Positions 37,126 through 47,394 of a stretch of DNA of 64,000 nt are shown here, in pieces. The notes below the pieces were generated by a model, which was not told the DNA's origin, did not search any database, and saw nothing but the letters and a program-made list of their open reading frames with translations. Both the position numbers and the translations under genes were made by a program. The stretch lies in contig NZ_LMUE01000003.1 in assembly GCF_009766065.1 (NCBI RefSeq), forward strand, positions 106,809 through 170,808, read 5' to 3'. Within the stretch, counting starts at the first letter, position 1; each line of letters opens with the position of its first letter. Source of the stretch: Dyella sp. S184. Lineage in GTDB: Bacteria > Pseudomonadota > Gammaproteobacteria > Xanthomonadales > Rhodanobacteraceae.

Positions 37126-38547
37126 ATGTCGTACTTTCGTACCGGAATCATGCTCAGCGGGACCCTTCTACTTGCCTGCGCAGCCACGTTGGGGCACGCG
37201 CAATCAACCTCGCAGTGGCAGGCCCGCCAGGTCGCTGCCTCCGAGAAGTCCGAGCAGATCATGCAGGAGGCCAACAAGCACAAAAGCCTGCTGGCCCAGT
37301 ACCAGGTGATGCGCTACGCCTATGTCAACAACAAGGACCCCGCCTTCCAGGTCATCTTCGGCCAGTACCTGAGCTGGTACCAGACCTTCATCGGCGACTA
37401 CCCGGACGCCGCGACCAGCTTCTCGATCAGGCAGGCGGCGTCGCCAGACGACCGCCCCTCACCGCTGGACAACCCCGATTACACCGCCCGTCCAGCGCTG
37501 GAGGTGATCCCCGAATTGGCCAAAAACTACCGCGCCGTGTTCTTCAACGAGGCACACAACATCCCGCTCACCCGTACGCTGACCGTGCAGCTGCTCAGCA
37601 AATTGCGAGCAGAGGGCTTCAACTACTTTGCGGCCGAAACGCTCTACCAGACCGATACCGGATTGCAAGCGCGCGGTTACCCGATCAAGGACAGTGGCTT
37701 TTACACCGAAGAACCGATTTGTGCCGAGATGGTCCGCACCGCCCTGAAGCTCGGCTTCAAGGTGATCGCTTACGAAGCAACCTCAAACGCCACCGGTGAT
37801 GCCCGCGAAGCCGAACAGGCGCGCAACATCTACAAGCAGGTGTTCAAGCAGGACCCGAATGCGCGACTCGTGGTTGATGCCGGCTATGCGCATATCCAGA
37901 AATCAGGTGTCTATCTCAACGGCGCCTCCATGGCCGAGCATCTGCACAAGGTTTCCGGCATCGACCCACTTGCCGTAGAACAGACCATGATGTACCCGCA
38001 TCAGTCCGGCGACGATGACCATCCTTATTACGCTGCGGTCATGCAAAAGCTGAAGCCCAAGATGCCCATCGTGTTCATGGACAAAACCGGCAAACCTTGG
38101 TCGCTGCGACAAGGATATGAGGTCAGCGTGTTCTTTCCGCCGCAGGAAATGCAGCATGGACGCCCTACATGGGCCAGCCTCGGCGGCTTGCGCATGCCCT
38201 ATTTCGTCACTGGCGACCGGTGTCATCGATCATACCCATGCCTGGTGGCGGCGCGCTATGCCAACGAAGGTGACGACGCGATTCCAGCTGACCTCATGGT
38301 GCTCGATCCAGTACCTCTGAACGCCGTGGAAGATGAACGTATTCGTTTTCATCAAGGCGCGCCCGTCAGTGACCTTTATCTGCGACCGGGTAAATACAGT
38401 CTGACCTACAGCGATCAAGACAGCCATCTGTTGTTCCAACAGGACATTACCGTCCCGGACGGAAACCAAGCCGCGTCACCCGACCATTCCGCGCCGCCTC
38501 AGGCATCGCAAAAACCCGGGGTAACCACGAGCTCAGCCGGCCCGTAA
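37126..38547 (+). CDS. Secreted protein related to the ChaN/erythromycin-esterase (Tiki-like) superfamily
   Basis: 473 residues; signal peptide LSGTLLLACAATLGHAQ, then a helical segment and a domain with AVFFNEAHNIPLTRTLTVQLLSKLRAEGFNYFAAETL and, about 100 residues later, RLVVDAGYAHIQK. The Glu-x-His ... Arg and Glu-Thr pair plus GYxH resemble the metal site of EreA/ChaN/TraB-like proteins. The C-terminal part (from about 330) is a beta-rich tail ending in a Ser/Pro-rich stretch. The family link is from motif shape only, so the precise function is open. Confidence 0.6.
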   Translation: MSYFRTGIMLSGTLLLACAATLGHAQSTSQWQARQVAASEKSEQIMQEANKHKSLLAQYQVMRYAYVNNKDPAFQVIFGQYLSWYQTFIGDYPDAATSFSIRQAASPDDRPSPLDNPDYTARPALEVIPELAKNYRAVFFNEAHNIPLTRTLTVQLLSKLRAEGFNYFAAETLYQTDTGLQARGYPIKDSGFYTEEPICAEMVRTALKLGFKVIAYEATSNATGDAREAEQARNIYKQVFKQDPNARLVVDAGYAHIQKSGVYLNGASMAEHLHKVSGIDPLAVEQTMMYPHQSGDDDHPYYAAVMQKLKPKMPIVFMDKTGKPWSLRQGYEVSVFFPPQEMQHGRPTWASLGGLRMPYFVTGDRCHRSYPCLVAARYANEGDDAIPADLMVLDPVPLNAVEDERIRFHQGAPVSDLYLRPGKYSLTYSDQDSHLLFQQDITVPDGNQAASPDHSAPPQASQKPGVTTSSAGP

Positions 38548-38733
38548 TCTGCGGCCTGATCCCTCTCTGACCATGGCAGACCAAGGCTCATGTGTGCCGT
38601 GGACATGACTACTGTCCTAGGCAAGCTTCACCAGCTGCGCGTATAACAAAGCGAATGCGACCTGGCGGATGGACGTCCAACCCGACCAGCGCAGTGATTC
38701 GCCCGACGATCAACCGATGGGGAGCAAGATCAG

Positions 38734-41037
38734 ATGACTCGATGGAAAATCCGCCCGCTGCTGGGGCTGGCTGGTGTACTGGCTACCTGCATTGCTGCCG
38801 CTGCAACCGACCAGGCCCATCGCGACGACGGCGCCATGCTCGGCTTCACTCCCGCGAATGCCACTGCCCAGCAAAGCCTGGAGCAGCGCTTCGATGCCCA
38901 GCTCGATCCCGCCGACCAGCGCAGCTGGCTCAAGCAGATGTCATCCGAACCCAACCAGGTGGGCTCGCCGCACGACAAGGCGAATGCCGAGTTCATGCTG
39001 GCGAAATTCCAAGAGTGGGGCTGGGATGCGCACATCGAGACGTTCAGTGTGCTGTATCCGACACCGAAAAAGATTGGACTGGAACTGCTGGGGCCACATC
39101 CCTACACCGCCACCTTGCGCGAACCGGCTATCCCCGGTGATGACACCTCCGACCTCCCGGGCGCGCTGCCGCCGTACAACGTCTACGGCGGCGACGGCGA
39201 CGTTACCGCGGAGCTGGTCTATGCCAACTACGGCATGCCGGACGACTACAAGGAGCTGGCCCGCCGCGGCATCGACGTGCGCGGCAAGATCGTCATCACC
39301 CGCTATGGCGGTGGTTGGCGCGGCTTGAAGCCCAAGCTCGCGCAGGAACACGGCGCAGTCGGCTGCCTGATCTATTCGGATCCGCACGACGATGGCTACG
39401 CCCAGGGCGATACCTATCCGCAAGGCGGCTGGCGTCCGGCGCAGGGCGTGCAGCGCGGCTCGGTAGCTGACATGCAGCTGTATCCCGGCGACCCGTTGAC
39501 CCCCGGCATCGGTTCCACCCCGGGTGCCAAGCGGCTGGCGATCAAGGACGCGAAAACGATCCTGAAGATTCCAGTACTGCCGATCTCCTACGCCGACGCC
39601 ACGCCATTGCTGCAGTCGCTGACCGGGCCGGTGGCACCGTCCAGCTGGCGCGGCTCGCTGCCGTTCACCTATCACGTGGGCCCCAGCACGGCGAAGGCAC
39701 ATCTGACAGTGCTATCGGACTGGGGCCAGAAACCGATCTATGACGTGATCGCCACGCTCAAAGGCTCCACTGCCCCGGACCAGTGGATCGTACGCGGCAA
39801 TCACCACGACGGCTGGGTGTTCGGCGCCTGGGATCCGCTCGCCGGCAACGTGGCGCTGATGGCCGAAGCCAAGGCGATCGGCGGCCTGGTCAAACAGGGC
39901 TGGCGGCCGCAACGCACCCTGGTCTACGCCAGCTGGGACGGCGAGGAGCCAGGGCTGCTCGGCTCGACCGAATGGGCCGAGACGCACGCCGCCGAACTGC
40001 AGAAAAAGGCTGTGCTTTACCTCAACTCGGATACCAACGGCCGTGGCTTCCTCGACGCCGGCGGCAGCCATTCACTGCAGCACCTGGTCAACCAGGTCGC
40101 CGAAGGCGTGACCGATCCGGAAACACACACCAGCGTGCGTGAACGCATGCGTGCGCACATGCTGGTGAACGGCTACGGCAAGGACGCGAAGCCCGAAGCC
40201 AAGGCAAACGCCAAGCTGGCGGCGGAAGGCGGTGACGTGCCGATCCAGGCGCTGGGCTCCGGCTCCGACTACAGCGCGTTCCTGGAACATCTGGGCATCG
40301 CCTCGCTCGACCTCGGCTTCAGCGGCGAGGATGACGACGGTGGTATCTACCACTCGCGCTACGACTCGTTCGACCACTACGTACGCTTCGGCGATCCCAC
40401 CTTTGAGTACGGCGTGGCCCTGTCCAAGGTGGCCGGCCATATCGTGCTGCGCACTGCCGATGCCAATGTATTACCGCTGCGCTTCGGCGATTTCAGCAGC
40501 ACGCTCGATCGCTACGTGGATGAACTGCACAAGCTGGTCGACGATACCCGCAAGGCCACCGAGCAGCAGCACCAGCTGCTGGACATGCATGCTTACACGC
40601 TCGATGCCGACCCGACTCGCCCACTCGCACCGCCAGCACGTGACTCCGACGTACCGGCGATTGATCTGGCCCCGCTGGACCAGGCGGCAAAGCAGCTCAA
40701 GCAGAGTGCCCAGGCGTTCCAGGCTGCGTATGCCAAGCGCGCCAGCACCGGCTTCGATATGCCGGCCGCGCAACAGCAGCAGCTGAACCAGCAGATGGGC
40801 AGTATGGAGCAGGCCCTGACCGATCCGGCCGGGCTGCCCGGCCGCGAGTGGTTCAAGCACTTCATCTACGCACCTGGCATGCTCACCGGCTACGGCGTCA
40901 AGACCGTGCCCGGCGTGCGAGAAGCGCTCGAAGCACGCCGTTGGGACGAGGCTAACCACTACGCCGTGGTCACCGCGAAAGTGCTCGACCGCTACCGCAC
41001 CCAGCTCGACCAGCTGACGGCACTGTTGAAACCATAA
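38734..41037 (+). CDS. Secreted M28 peptidase, glutamate carboxypeptidase II-like
   Basis: 767 residues with a signal peptide (LAGVLATCIAAAA). Domain order follows GCPII: protease domain interrupted by a PA domain (LVYANYGMPDDYKELARRGIDVRGKIVITRYGG, about residues 155-200) and a C-terminal dimerisation domain. Zinc and catalytic residues are all present: GNHHDGWVFGAWDPLAGN, WDGEEPGLLGSTEWAE, YLNSDT and IYHSRYDSFD. GCPII-type enzymes release C-terminal acidic residues from peptides. First of several secreted peptidase genes; followed by a strong terminator. Confidence 0.93.
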   Translation: MTRWKIRPLLGLAGVLATCIAAAATDQAHRDDGAMLGFTPANATAQQSLEQRFDAQLDPADQRSWLKQMSSEPNQVGSPHDKANAEFMLAKFQEWGWDAHIETFSVLYPTPKKIGLELLGPHPYTATLREPAIPGDDTSDLPGALPPYNVYGGDGDVTAELVYANYGMPDDYKELARRGIDVRGKIVITRYGGGWRGLKPKLAQEHGAVGCLIYSDPHDDGYAQGDTYPQGGWRPAQGVQRGSVADMQLYPGDPLTPGIGSTPGAKRLAIKDAKTILKIPVLPISYADATPLLQSLTGPVAPSSWRGSLPFTYHVGPSTAKAHLTVLSDWGQKPIYDVIATLKGSTAPDQWIVRGNHHDGWVFGAWDPLAGNVALMAEAKAIGGLVKQGWRPQRTLVYASWDGEEPGLLGSTEWAETHAAELQKKAVLYLNSDTNGRGFLDAGGSHSLQHLVNQVAEGVTDPETHTSVRERMRAHMLVNGYGKDAKPEAKANAKLAAEGGDVPIQALGSGSDYSAFLEHLGIASLDLGFSGEDDDGGIYHSRYDSFDHYVRFGDPTFEYGVALSKVAGHIVLRTADANVLPLRFGDFSSTLDRYVDELHKLVDDTRKATEQQHQLLDMHAYTLDADPTRPLAPPARDSDVPAIDLAPLDQAAKQLKQSAQAFQAAYAKRASTGFDMPAAQQQQLNQQMGSMEQALTDPAGLPGREWFKHFIYAPGMLTGYGVKTVPGVREALEARRWDEANHYAVVTAKVLDRYRTQLDQLTALLKP

Positions 41038-41062
41038 CCGCAGACAGCGCCACGCTCGATCA

Positions 41063-41095
41063 GCAAGGGGCGGCCGATCCTGGGCCGCCCCTTGC
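41063..41095 (+). terminator. Strong hairpin after the GCPII-like gene
   Basis: GCAAGGGGCGGCC (41063-41075) pairs perfectly with GGCCGCCCCTTGC (41083-41095): a 13-bp stem, 7-nt loop, 25 bp past the stop codon. No T-run follows, but stem strength and position support transcription termination. Confidence 0.7.
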
Positions 41096-41191
41096 TCGTC
41101 TGATTGCCTCGACGCCCGAGTGTCGCTATAAATGATCCGGGGACACTGCCGCGCATGACGTGCGGTCGTGCGTCATAAACAGGGGAATCAG

Positions 41192-43198
41192 ATGATGAAT
41201 TTGCGACGCTGGATCGTTGCGTTGTTGTTGCTGTGCACGGCGGTTCTGCATGCAGAATCAGTCTCCTTGGCGGATCTTGCACGCCATGATCAATACAGGG
41301 ACGTCAAGATTTCCCCTGACGGGAAGTACTTGGCGGCGACTGCGATTGTCAAAGGCCAGACCGTGATGGCGTTGATCCGTCTCGCGGACAAGAAGGGCAA
41401 TGTCGTCAGTCCTCGCGAAGGGAACGATGTCATTAATTTCTGGTGGGCTTCGCCCACGCGTGTGGTGTACACCGTAGGCGAACATCAGGGCGGCTACGAC
41501 TCGCCACTGGCCACGGGTGAGCTATTTGGGGTCGATGCCGATGGCGGCAACCCGAAATTGCTGTATGGCTACCGCAACGGTGGCATGAGTACCGGTTCCC
41601 ACATCCAGAAGGCAGTCGCCGATCGCGGCGTCGGCGAATTCATCGCCTCGATTCCGGATGACCCGAATCATGTACTGGTCGCGATCAGCACATGGGATGC
41701 GGCCGGCAAGGAAGGGTTCCTGCCCATCGTCTATCGCATGGACGTGCGTGACGGCAACCTCGCGCGCATCCTCACCGCACCGATGCGCAACGTCGAATTC
41801 GTCGCCGACCATCAGGGGAATGTACGTTTTGCCTACGGTGAAGACGTCAATGGCAACGTCAAGGTGTACACGCATCCGATCAATGGCGACGGCTGGCAGG
41901 TGGTCTCGAAGGCCGATGACGAGCGGGCCTACCCGTGGGCATTCAGTCGCGACGACAGCGTGGCGTACTTCGCTTGCAAGGCCAGCGATGGTGGATTCGG
42001 CATATGTAACTGGGATCCGGTGAAGAACACCTGGACAACGGTGTGGAGCAACCCGAAGGTTACACCGGACGGCTTCGTCTACGGGATGGCCAAAGACGAC
42101 ATCATCGGGGTGAGCTTCATGGACGGTCGCCCGGGCCTGTCGTTTTTCAACAGCCAATCAGCAGACGCAACTACCCTGATCGCGCTGATGAAACAGCTGC
42201 CCGGCGAAAGTGTCCGATTCGTTTCCGGCACCCGCGATGGCAGCCTGAGCGTCGTGCTGGCCGAAGCCGATGCCGACCCCGGCGCGTTCTACCTTTACGA
42301 CCGCAGCACCAACAAGCTGACCGGTCTGCTGGCACGTGCATCGTGGATCAACCCAGAGCAGATGGCAGGCAAGCAGCCGTTCGAGTTTGCCGCGCGCGAC
42401 GGCCTGGACCTGCACGGCTATGTCAGCTTTCCGCCGGGCAAGGAGAATGCAAAGCACCTGCCGATGGTGGTGTTTGTGCATGGTGGCCCCTACGGCATAA
42501 GCGACAGCTGGGAATACGACCCCTATGTGCAGGTGTTGGCGACCCATGGCTACGCTGTGCTGCAGGTGAACTATCGCGGCTCCGGTGGCTACGGCTACAA
42601 CTTCGAGCATGCCGGCTGGGGCGAATGGGGCGGCAAGATGCAGGACGACGTCACCGATGCCACCCACTGGGCGATTGCGCAGGGCATTGCCGACCCGCAA
42701 CGCATCTGTATTTTCGGCGGCAGTTATGGCGGCTATGCGGCGCTTGAGGGGGCGGTGAAGGAGCCTGACCTGTACAAGTGTGCGATCGGCTATGTCGGCG
42801 TCTACGATCTGGCGCTGATGTACAAGCGCGGCGATATCCCACAGTCCACTTTCGGTGAGAATTATCTCCGGCGTGTCCTTGGCGATGACATGAACGTGTT
42901 GGCACAACGATCGCCGATCAACCAACTCGATCACCTCAAGGCCCGCGTCATGCTGGTCGTCGGTGGTGAGGATCGGCGCGTGCCATCGATCCAGGGCAGC
43001 AATCTGCACAATGCCCTGCTGAATCGCCATATCGCGCACGTGTGGATGGACAAGCCCGGAGAGATGCATGGCTTTTACAGCGAGGCCAATCTGACTGAGC
43101 TGTATACGACGCTGGTGCAATTCGTCGGCTCCAGTATTGGTCCCGGCGCGACTGCGACGAACGCAGCTGCTGCCGGAGGCGCCAAGTCCGCACCTTGA
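41192..43198 (+). CDS. Secreted S9 family (prolyl oligopeptidase-like) peptidase
   Basis: 668 residues from MMNLRRW with a signal peptide ending LHAE. The N-terminal beta-propeller (VKISPDGKYLAATAIV repeats) is followed by the alpha/beta-hydrolase domain: MVVFVHGGPYGISDSWEY, nucleophile GGSYGGYAAL, acid VVGGEDRRVP and His GEMHGFYSE. It resembles acylaminoacyl-peptidase/DPP-like S9C enzymes that cut dipeptides or tripeptides from short peptides. GGGGAATC precedes the start. The tail is Ala-rich. Confidence 0.93.
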   Translation: MMNLRRWIVALLLLCTAVLHAESVSLADLARHDQYRDVKISPDGKYLAATAIVKGQTVMALIRLADKKGNVVSPREGNDVINFWWASPTRVVYTVGEHQGGYDSPLATGELFGVDADGGNPKLLYGYRNGGMSTGSHIQKAVADRGVGEFIASIPDDPNHVLVAISTWDAAGKEGFLPIVYRMDVRDGNLARILTAPMRNVEFVADHQGNVRFAYGEDVNGNVKVYTHPINGDGWQVVSKADDERAYPWAFSRDDSVAYFACKASDGGFGICNWDPVKNTWTTVWSNPKVTPDGFVYGMAKDDIIGVSFMDGRPGLSFFNSQSADATTLIALMKQLPGESVRFVSGTRDGSLSVVLAEADADPGAFYLYDRSTNKLTGLLARASWINPEQMAGKQPFEFAARDGLDLHGYVSFPPGKENAKHLPMVVFVHGGPYGISDSWEYDPYVQVLATHGYAVLQVNYRGSGGYGYNFEHAGWGEWGGKMQDDVTDATHWAIAQGIADPQRICIFGGSYGGYAALEGAVKEPDLYKCAIGYVGVYDLALMYKRGDIPQSTFGENYLRRVLGDDMNVLAQRSPINQLDHLKARVMLVVGGEDRRVPSIQGSNLHNALLNRHIAHVWMDKPGEMHGFYSEANLTELYTTLVQFVGSSIGPGATATNAAAAGGAKSAP

Positions 43199-43362
43199 GT
43201 TTCTGCTGGCAGAGTGTGCTCCCGCCCACGTTCGGCTGGAGCGCACCTGCGGCACGACAAGCGTAGTTGGGTGACCCACCCAACTGATGGGCTACGCGCG
43301 ATCGTCCCCGTTCTGGCACAGTGCAGCGATCTGTTGCCTGCGGCTCGAGGGGAATCCATAAC

Positions 43363-46119
43363 ATGCGCGTGTCCATCCGGCTTTCACTTGTCACCCTGCT
43401 GACGCTCGCCACTACCAGTGTTCTCGCAGCGACCGATCCGAACGGATCGATGACCTACGCCCGCGACCCGAACCAGCCGATCGATCAGGGCTATACCGAC
43501 CAGATCCTGAAGTTCACCACGGACCCCTCGTTCAATTCGCCACTGACCGATTACCTGCCCGCCTCGGCCAGCGTGCCGACGCCGGAAAAGGTGCTCGGCC
43601 ATATTTCCGGTGCACCGAACTACCTGCCCTACTCGGCCGATGTCTACCGCTACTTCCGTGCGCTGGCCGCCGCCAGCCCGCGGGTGAAGGTGTTCACCAT
43701 CGGCAAGACCGAGGAAGGTCGCGAGATGATCGCGGTGGCGATTGCCGACGAAAGCCTGCTGGCTGACCTCGATGTCAACAAGGCGCGCCTGGCCAAGCTC
43801 GGCGATCCGCGCAGCATCAACATGGACGATGCCGCTGCCGACCAACTGATCGCGCAGTCCACGCCGGTCTACTACATCACCGGTACCATCCATTCCACCG
43901 AAACCGGCGCGCCCACCGCGCTGATGGAACTGGCCTATCGCCTCGCGGTGGATGACGCGCCGTACGTGAAGCACATCCGCTCACATGTGATCACCCTGAT
44001 CACGCCGGTAGTCGAAGTCGATGGCCGTGACCGCATGGTCGACCTGTACAACTGGCACCTAGCCCATCCCGGTGAGAACTATTCGCCGCTGATGTACTGG
44101 GGTCACTACGTCGCACACGACAACAATCGCGACGCGATGGCGATGACACTCAACCTCACCCGCAATGTCGCCGATACCTATATCGGCTGGCATGCGCAGG
44201 TGCTGCACGACCTGCACGAATCGGTGCCGTTCCTGTACGACAACACCGTGGGTGACGGCCCGTACAACGCATGGATCGACCCGATCCTCACCGGCGAGTG
44301 GCAGCAGCTGGGCTGGGACAATGTGCAGCAGCTGACCAAGTTCGGCATGCCTGGCGTGTTCACCCATGGCGACTTCGATACCTGGAGCCCGGGCTATCTG
44401 ATGTTCATCGCCGCCATGCACAACGGCGTCAGCCGGTTGTACGAGACGTTCGGCAACGATGGTGCCGATACGGTCAAGCGCATCCTTGATCCGGCCGACT
44501 ACCAGCGCACCTGGTACAAGCCGAACCCACCGCTGCCCGAAGTCGTCTGGTCGCAGCGCGACAACAACAACTACGAGCAGACCGGCCTGCTCACCGCCCT
44601 GAATTATTTCTCCGACAACAGCCAGCTGTTCCTGAAGAACTTCTACCTGAAGAGCAAGCGCTCGATCGAGAAACCGCAGGAAGCCGGCCCCGCCGCTTAC
44701 GTATTTCCGGCCGACGACAGGCGCACCGGTTCGCAGGCGCAGCTACTGCACATCATGCAGTTGCAGCATGCCGAGATCAGCCGCCTCACGGCGCCGGTCA
44801 CGGTAACCCTGCCTGCGCCGAAGGGTGACGACGGCAAGGTCGGCAAGCCGGTATCGCGCACGTTTGCCGCCGGCAGCTACGTGGTGCGCATGGACCAGCC
44901 GTATTCGCGCATCGCCGACACGCTGCTGGATCGCCAGTACTGGTCGCCGAAAGATCCGCAGCAACATCCCTACGATGACACTGCCTGGTCGATGGGCGAC
45001 CTGTTCGACGTGCAGGTCGTGCGCGTCACCGACAACACGATCCTGAAAGCACCGATGGACCTGGTCAGCGAGCCGGTCACCGTGCCGCAAGGCCTGTCCG
45101 CGATCGACATGCCCGGCGGCAAGCTGCCACGCATCGCGCTGATGCACACCTGGCTGGATACGCAGACCGAGGGCTGGTGGCGCATGGCGCTGGACAAGCT
45201 GCACGTACCGTACAGCTACATCAGCACTCAGGACGTAGCGAAGACCAGCGACCTGCGCGCGAAATACGACGTGATCCTGTTCGGCCCGATCGGCAACACC
45301 AGCTCGCAGCAGATCATCGACGGCCTGCCGATGTGGGGCAACCCGATGCCGTGGAAGACCACAAAGCTGACGCCCAACATCGGCCATATCGATTCCACCG
45401 ATGACATCCGGCCCGGGCTCGGTTCCAGCGGTCTCGCCAACCTCAAGCAATTCGTGAGTGCGGGCGGCCTGCTGGTCACCTCCGAGGACACCGCGAAGTT
45501 CGCGATCGACACCGGCCTGGCGCCTGGCGTATTCGTCACGCCCACCCACAACCTCAAGGTCGTCGGTAGCGTGCTGCAGGCGAACTTCGTCGATCGCAGC
45601 AGTCCGATCGCCACGGGTTACACGAGTGACGAGCTGGCCCTGTACAGCGCCGCCGGCCAGTCGTTCACCGTGTCCCATCTGATGACCGGTGACAGCGGCA
45701 TACCCAACGCGAAGGACTTCCAGCGCCCCACTGGCCGCGGCGGCCCGCACGACACCGATACGCCGGAGGGGCGTACCTCGGTCGAACCACCGGCCCTGCC
45801 CGATGCCAAGCCGTGGCAGGCGCTGCCGCTGAATGCCGAGCAAATGCGCAACAACCCCTGGGTGATTCCAGCCGAGCAGCAGCCGCAGGTGATCCTGCGC
45901 TACGCGGAGGCCGATCATCTGCTGATCGCCGGCCTGCTCGATGGCGGTGACGAGATGGCCGAACGCGCTGCGGTAGTGAATGCACGCTACGGCAAGGGCC
46001 ACGTGCTGCTGTTCGCCAGCAATCCGATCTGGCGCGGCGAGACCATCGGCAGCTATCCGCTGGTATTCAATGCCATCGTCAACTATGACCGGCTCGATAC
46101 GCCGCCGGCCAAGCCGTGA
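43363..46119 (+). CDS. Secreted M14 family zinc carboxypeptidase
   Basis: 918 residues from MRVSIRLSL; signal peptide ends SVLAA. The M14 domain has GTIHSTETGAPTALMELAYRL (zinc H-x-x-E) and VLHDLHESVPFLYDN, where the third zinc His lies; VEVDGRDRM matches the substrate-binding region. A long C-terminal part (about residues 500-918) contains a GATase-like segment (DVILFGPIGNTSSQQII, GGLLVTSEDTAKFA). Likely a periplasmic or secreted carboxypeptidase. Start at 43363 gives a standard signal; 43321 is an upstream alternative. Confidence 0.9.
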   Translation: MRVSIRLSLVTLLTLATTSVLAATDPNGSMTYARDPNQPIDQGYTDQILKFTTDPSFNSPLTDYLPASASVPTPEKVLGHISGAPNYLPYSADVYRYFRALAAASPRVKVFTIGKTEEGREMIAVAIADESLLADLDVNKARLAKLGDPRSINMDDAAADQLIAQSTPVYYITGTIHSTETGAPTALMELAYRLAVDDAPYVKHIRSHVITLITPVVEVDGRDRMVDLYNWHLAHPGENYSPLMYWGHYVAHDNNRDAMAMTLNLTRNVADTYIGWHAQVLHDLHESVPFLYDNTVGDGPYNAWIDPILTGEWQQLGWDNVQQLTKFGMPGVFTHGDFDTWSPGYLMFIAAMHNGVSRLYETFGNDGADTVKRILDPADYQRTWYKPNPPLPEVVWSQRDNNNYEQTGLLTALNYFSDNSQLFLKNFYLKSKRSIEKPQEAGPAAYVFPADDRRTGSQAQLLHIMQLQHAEISRLTAPVTVTLPAPKGDDGKVGKPVSRTFAAGSYVVRMDQPYSRIADTLLDRQYWSPKDPQQHPYDDTAWSMGDLFDVQVVRVTDNTILKAPMDLVSEPVTVPQGLSAIDMPGGKLPRIALMHTWLDTQTEGWWRMALDKLHVPYSYISTQDVAKTSDLRAKYDVILFGPIGNTSSQQIIDGLPMWGNPMPWKTTKLTPNIGHIDSTDDIRPGLGSSGLANLKQFVSAGGLLVTSEDTAKFAIDTGLAPGVFVTPTHNLKVVGSVLQANFVDRSSPIATGYTSDELALYSAAGQSFTVSHLMTGDSGIPNAKDFQRPTGRGGPHDTDTPEGRTSVEPPALPDAKPWQALPLNAEQMRNNPWVIPAEQQPQVILRYAEADHLLIAGLLDGGDEMAERAAVVNARYGKGHVLLFASNPIWRGETIGSYPLVFNAIVNYDRLDTPPAKP

Positions 46120-46165
46120 ACTGACCGACCATCACCGTCAATCCTCAGCACCTTCAACAATTCCG

Positions 46166-46233
46166 TCATTCCGGCGCAGGCCGGAATCGCACTTCAACGA
46201 CGACGCGATGCGATTCCGGCCTGTGCCGGAATG
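46166..46233. repeat. REP/BIME overlapping the 3' end of the MBL hydrolase gene
   Basis: Two inverted units: CGTCATTCCGGCGCAGGCCG near 46166 and its partner ending GCCTGTGCCGGAATGACG near 46233. The repeat spans the convergent intergenic space and runs into the MBL gene, encoding its last residues NVIPAQAGIASRRR. Confidence 0.8.
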
Positions 46234-47375
46234 ACGTTTTGAGAAAAATCATCCGCTGATCCGCCCAGGCGTCTGTCATCGAACCCCGTTTCGAAGGCAC
46301 GCCACCACGGTGCCTGCAGCGTCGAATCGGGTCGCACGGTTTCGCCCGGGCGCGGCTGCACCAGATGCACGCCCTGCTCCGCGGCCAGCGCGCGGGCGCG
46401 CTCGGCCGGCTCGTCCCAGCGGTGCATGGCCAGATCGAACGTACCCCAGTGCACCGGCATCATCGTGCGGCCGCGCACCAGCTGATGCGCAGCGATCGAT
46501 TGCTCCGGTTGCATGTGCACGTCCGGCCATAGTTCGTTGTACGCGCCGCATTCGATCAGGGTGAGGTCGAATGGACCGTAGCGTTCGCCGATCTCGGCAA
46601 AGCCTGCATGCATGCCGGTGTCGCCGCTGAAGAACAGCCGCTCGCGCGTGCCCAGCACCGTCCAAGAGGCCCACAGCGTCGAGTTGCCATCACGCAGACC
46701 GCGACCGGAGAAATGCTGTGCCGGCGTGGCCGCAAAGGTGAGCGGACCGAACGTCGCTTCCTGCCACCAGTCCAGTTCGATCACACGTTCGGCATCAATG
46801 CCCCAGGCGATCAGGCGCCGGCCCACGCCCAGCGGCGTGTAGAAGCGACCGACCTTGCTCGCCAGCGCACGTATGGTGTCGCGATCCAGATGATCGAAAT
46901 GATCGTGTGACAGCAGCACCGCGTCGATCCGCGGCAGCTGCGCCACGGTCAGCGCGGGCGGCGTGAAACGCTTCGGCCCGGCGAACGGCAGCGGTGAGGC
47001 GCGCTCGCTCAGCACCGGATCGGTGAGCAGGCGCAGGCCGTCGATCTCGATCAACGTAGTGGAGTGGCCGAGCCAGGTCACCTGCAGTGCCTGCGAAGCC
47101 GGGCCGCTCAGCACGTCCGCACGCACCGGCGTCACCGGCAGCGAGCTGCGTGGCTTGCGCCGGATACCGCGATTCGCCCAGAACTCGCGCATTACCGCGC
47201 GCAGGCTGCCGGCGCGGGTGTCGGCCACATTGCGGAAGCGGCCGGCGCGCCAGGCGGTGGAGCCGGCGTAGCTGGGGTCTGTGGGTGTACGACGCGCCCT
47301 CGTGCGCCACACCGCAAGCGCGAGACCCAGCACAACAACGATGAGAAGACCGGCTGTCATAAGACTAGTTGCCAT
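46194..47375 (-). CDS. MBL-fold metallo-hydrolase, UlaG/NAPE-PLD-like, membrane anchored
   Basis: 393 residues from MATSLMTAG, with an N-terminal membrane helix. Metal motifs are complete: TWLGHSTTLIEIDG, LLSHDHFDHLD (H-x-H-x-D-H), FSGDTGMH and MMPVHWGTFDLAMH. NAPE-PLD-like bacterial enzymes act on phosphodiesters or lactones. The last 14 residues (from NVIPAQAGI) are encoded by a REP element, so the original stop was probably lost or displaced by REP insertion. Divergent from a TetR gene with two palindromic operators in between. Confidence 0.9.
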   Translation of the reverse strand: MATSLMTAGLLIVVVLGLALAVWRTRARRTPTDPSYAGSTAWRAGRFRNVADTRAGSLRAVMREFWANRGIRRKPRSSLPVTPVRADVLSGPASQALQVTWLGHSTTLIEIDGLRLLTDPVLSERASPLPFAGPKRFTPPALTVAQLPRIDAVLLSHDHFDHLDRDTIRALASKVGRFYTPLGVGRRLIAWGIDAERVIELDWWQEATFGPLTFAATPAQHFSGRGLRDGNSTLWASWTVLGTRERLFFSGDTGMHAGFAEIGERYGPFDLTLIECGAYNELWPDVHMQPEQSIAAHQLVRGRTMMPVHWGTFDLAMHRWDEPAERARALAAEQGVHLVQPRPGETVRPDSTLQAPWWRAFETGFDDRRLGGSADDFSQNVIPAQAGIASRRR

Positions 47376-47394
47376 CACGGGAAACTCCGTCAGC

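Noticed and set aside
44743-46002. 419-residue minus-strand frame
   Set aside because: Mirror of the M14 peptidase gene; no domain or ribosome site.
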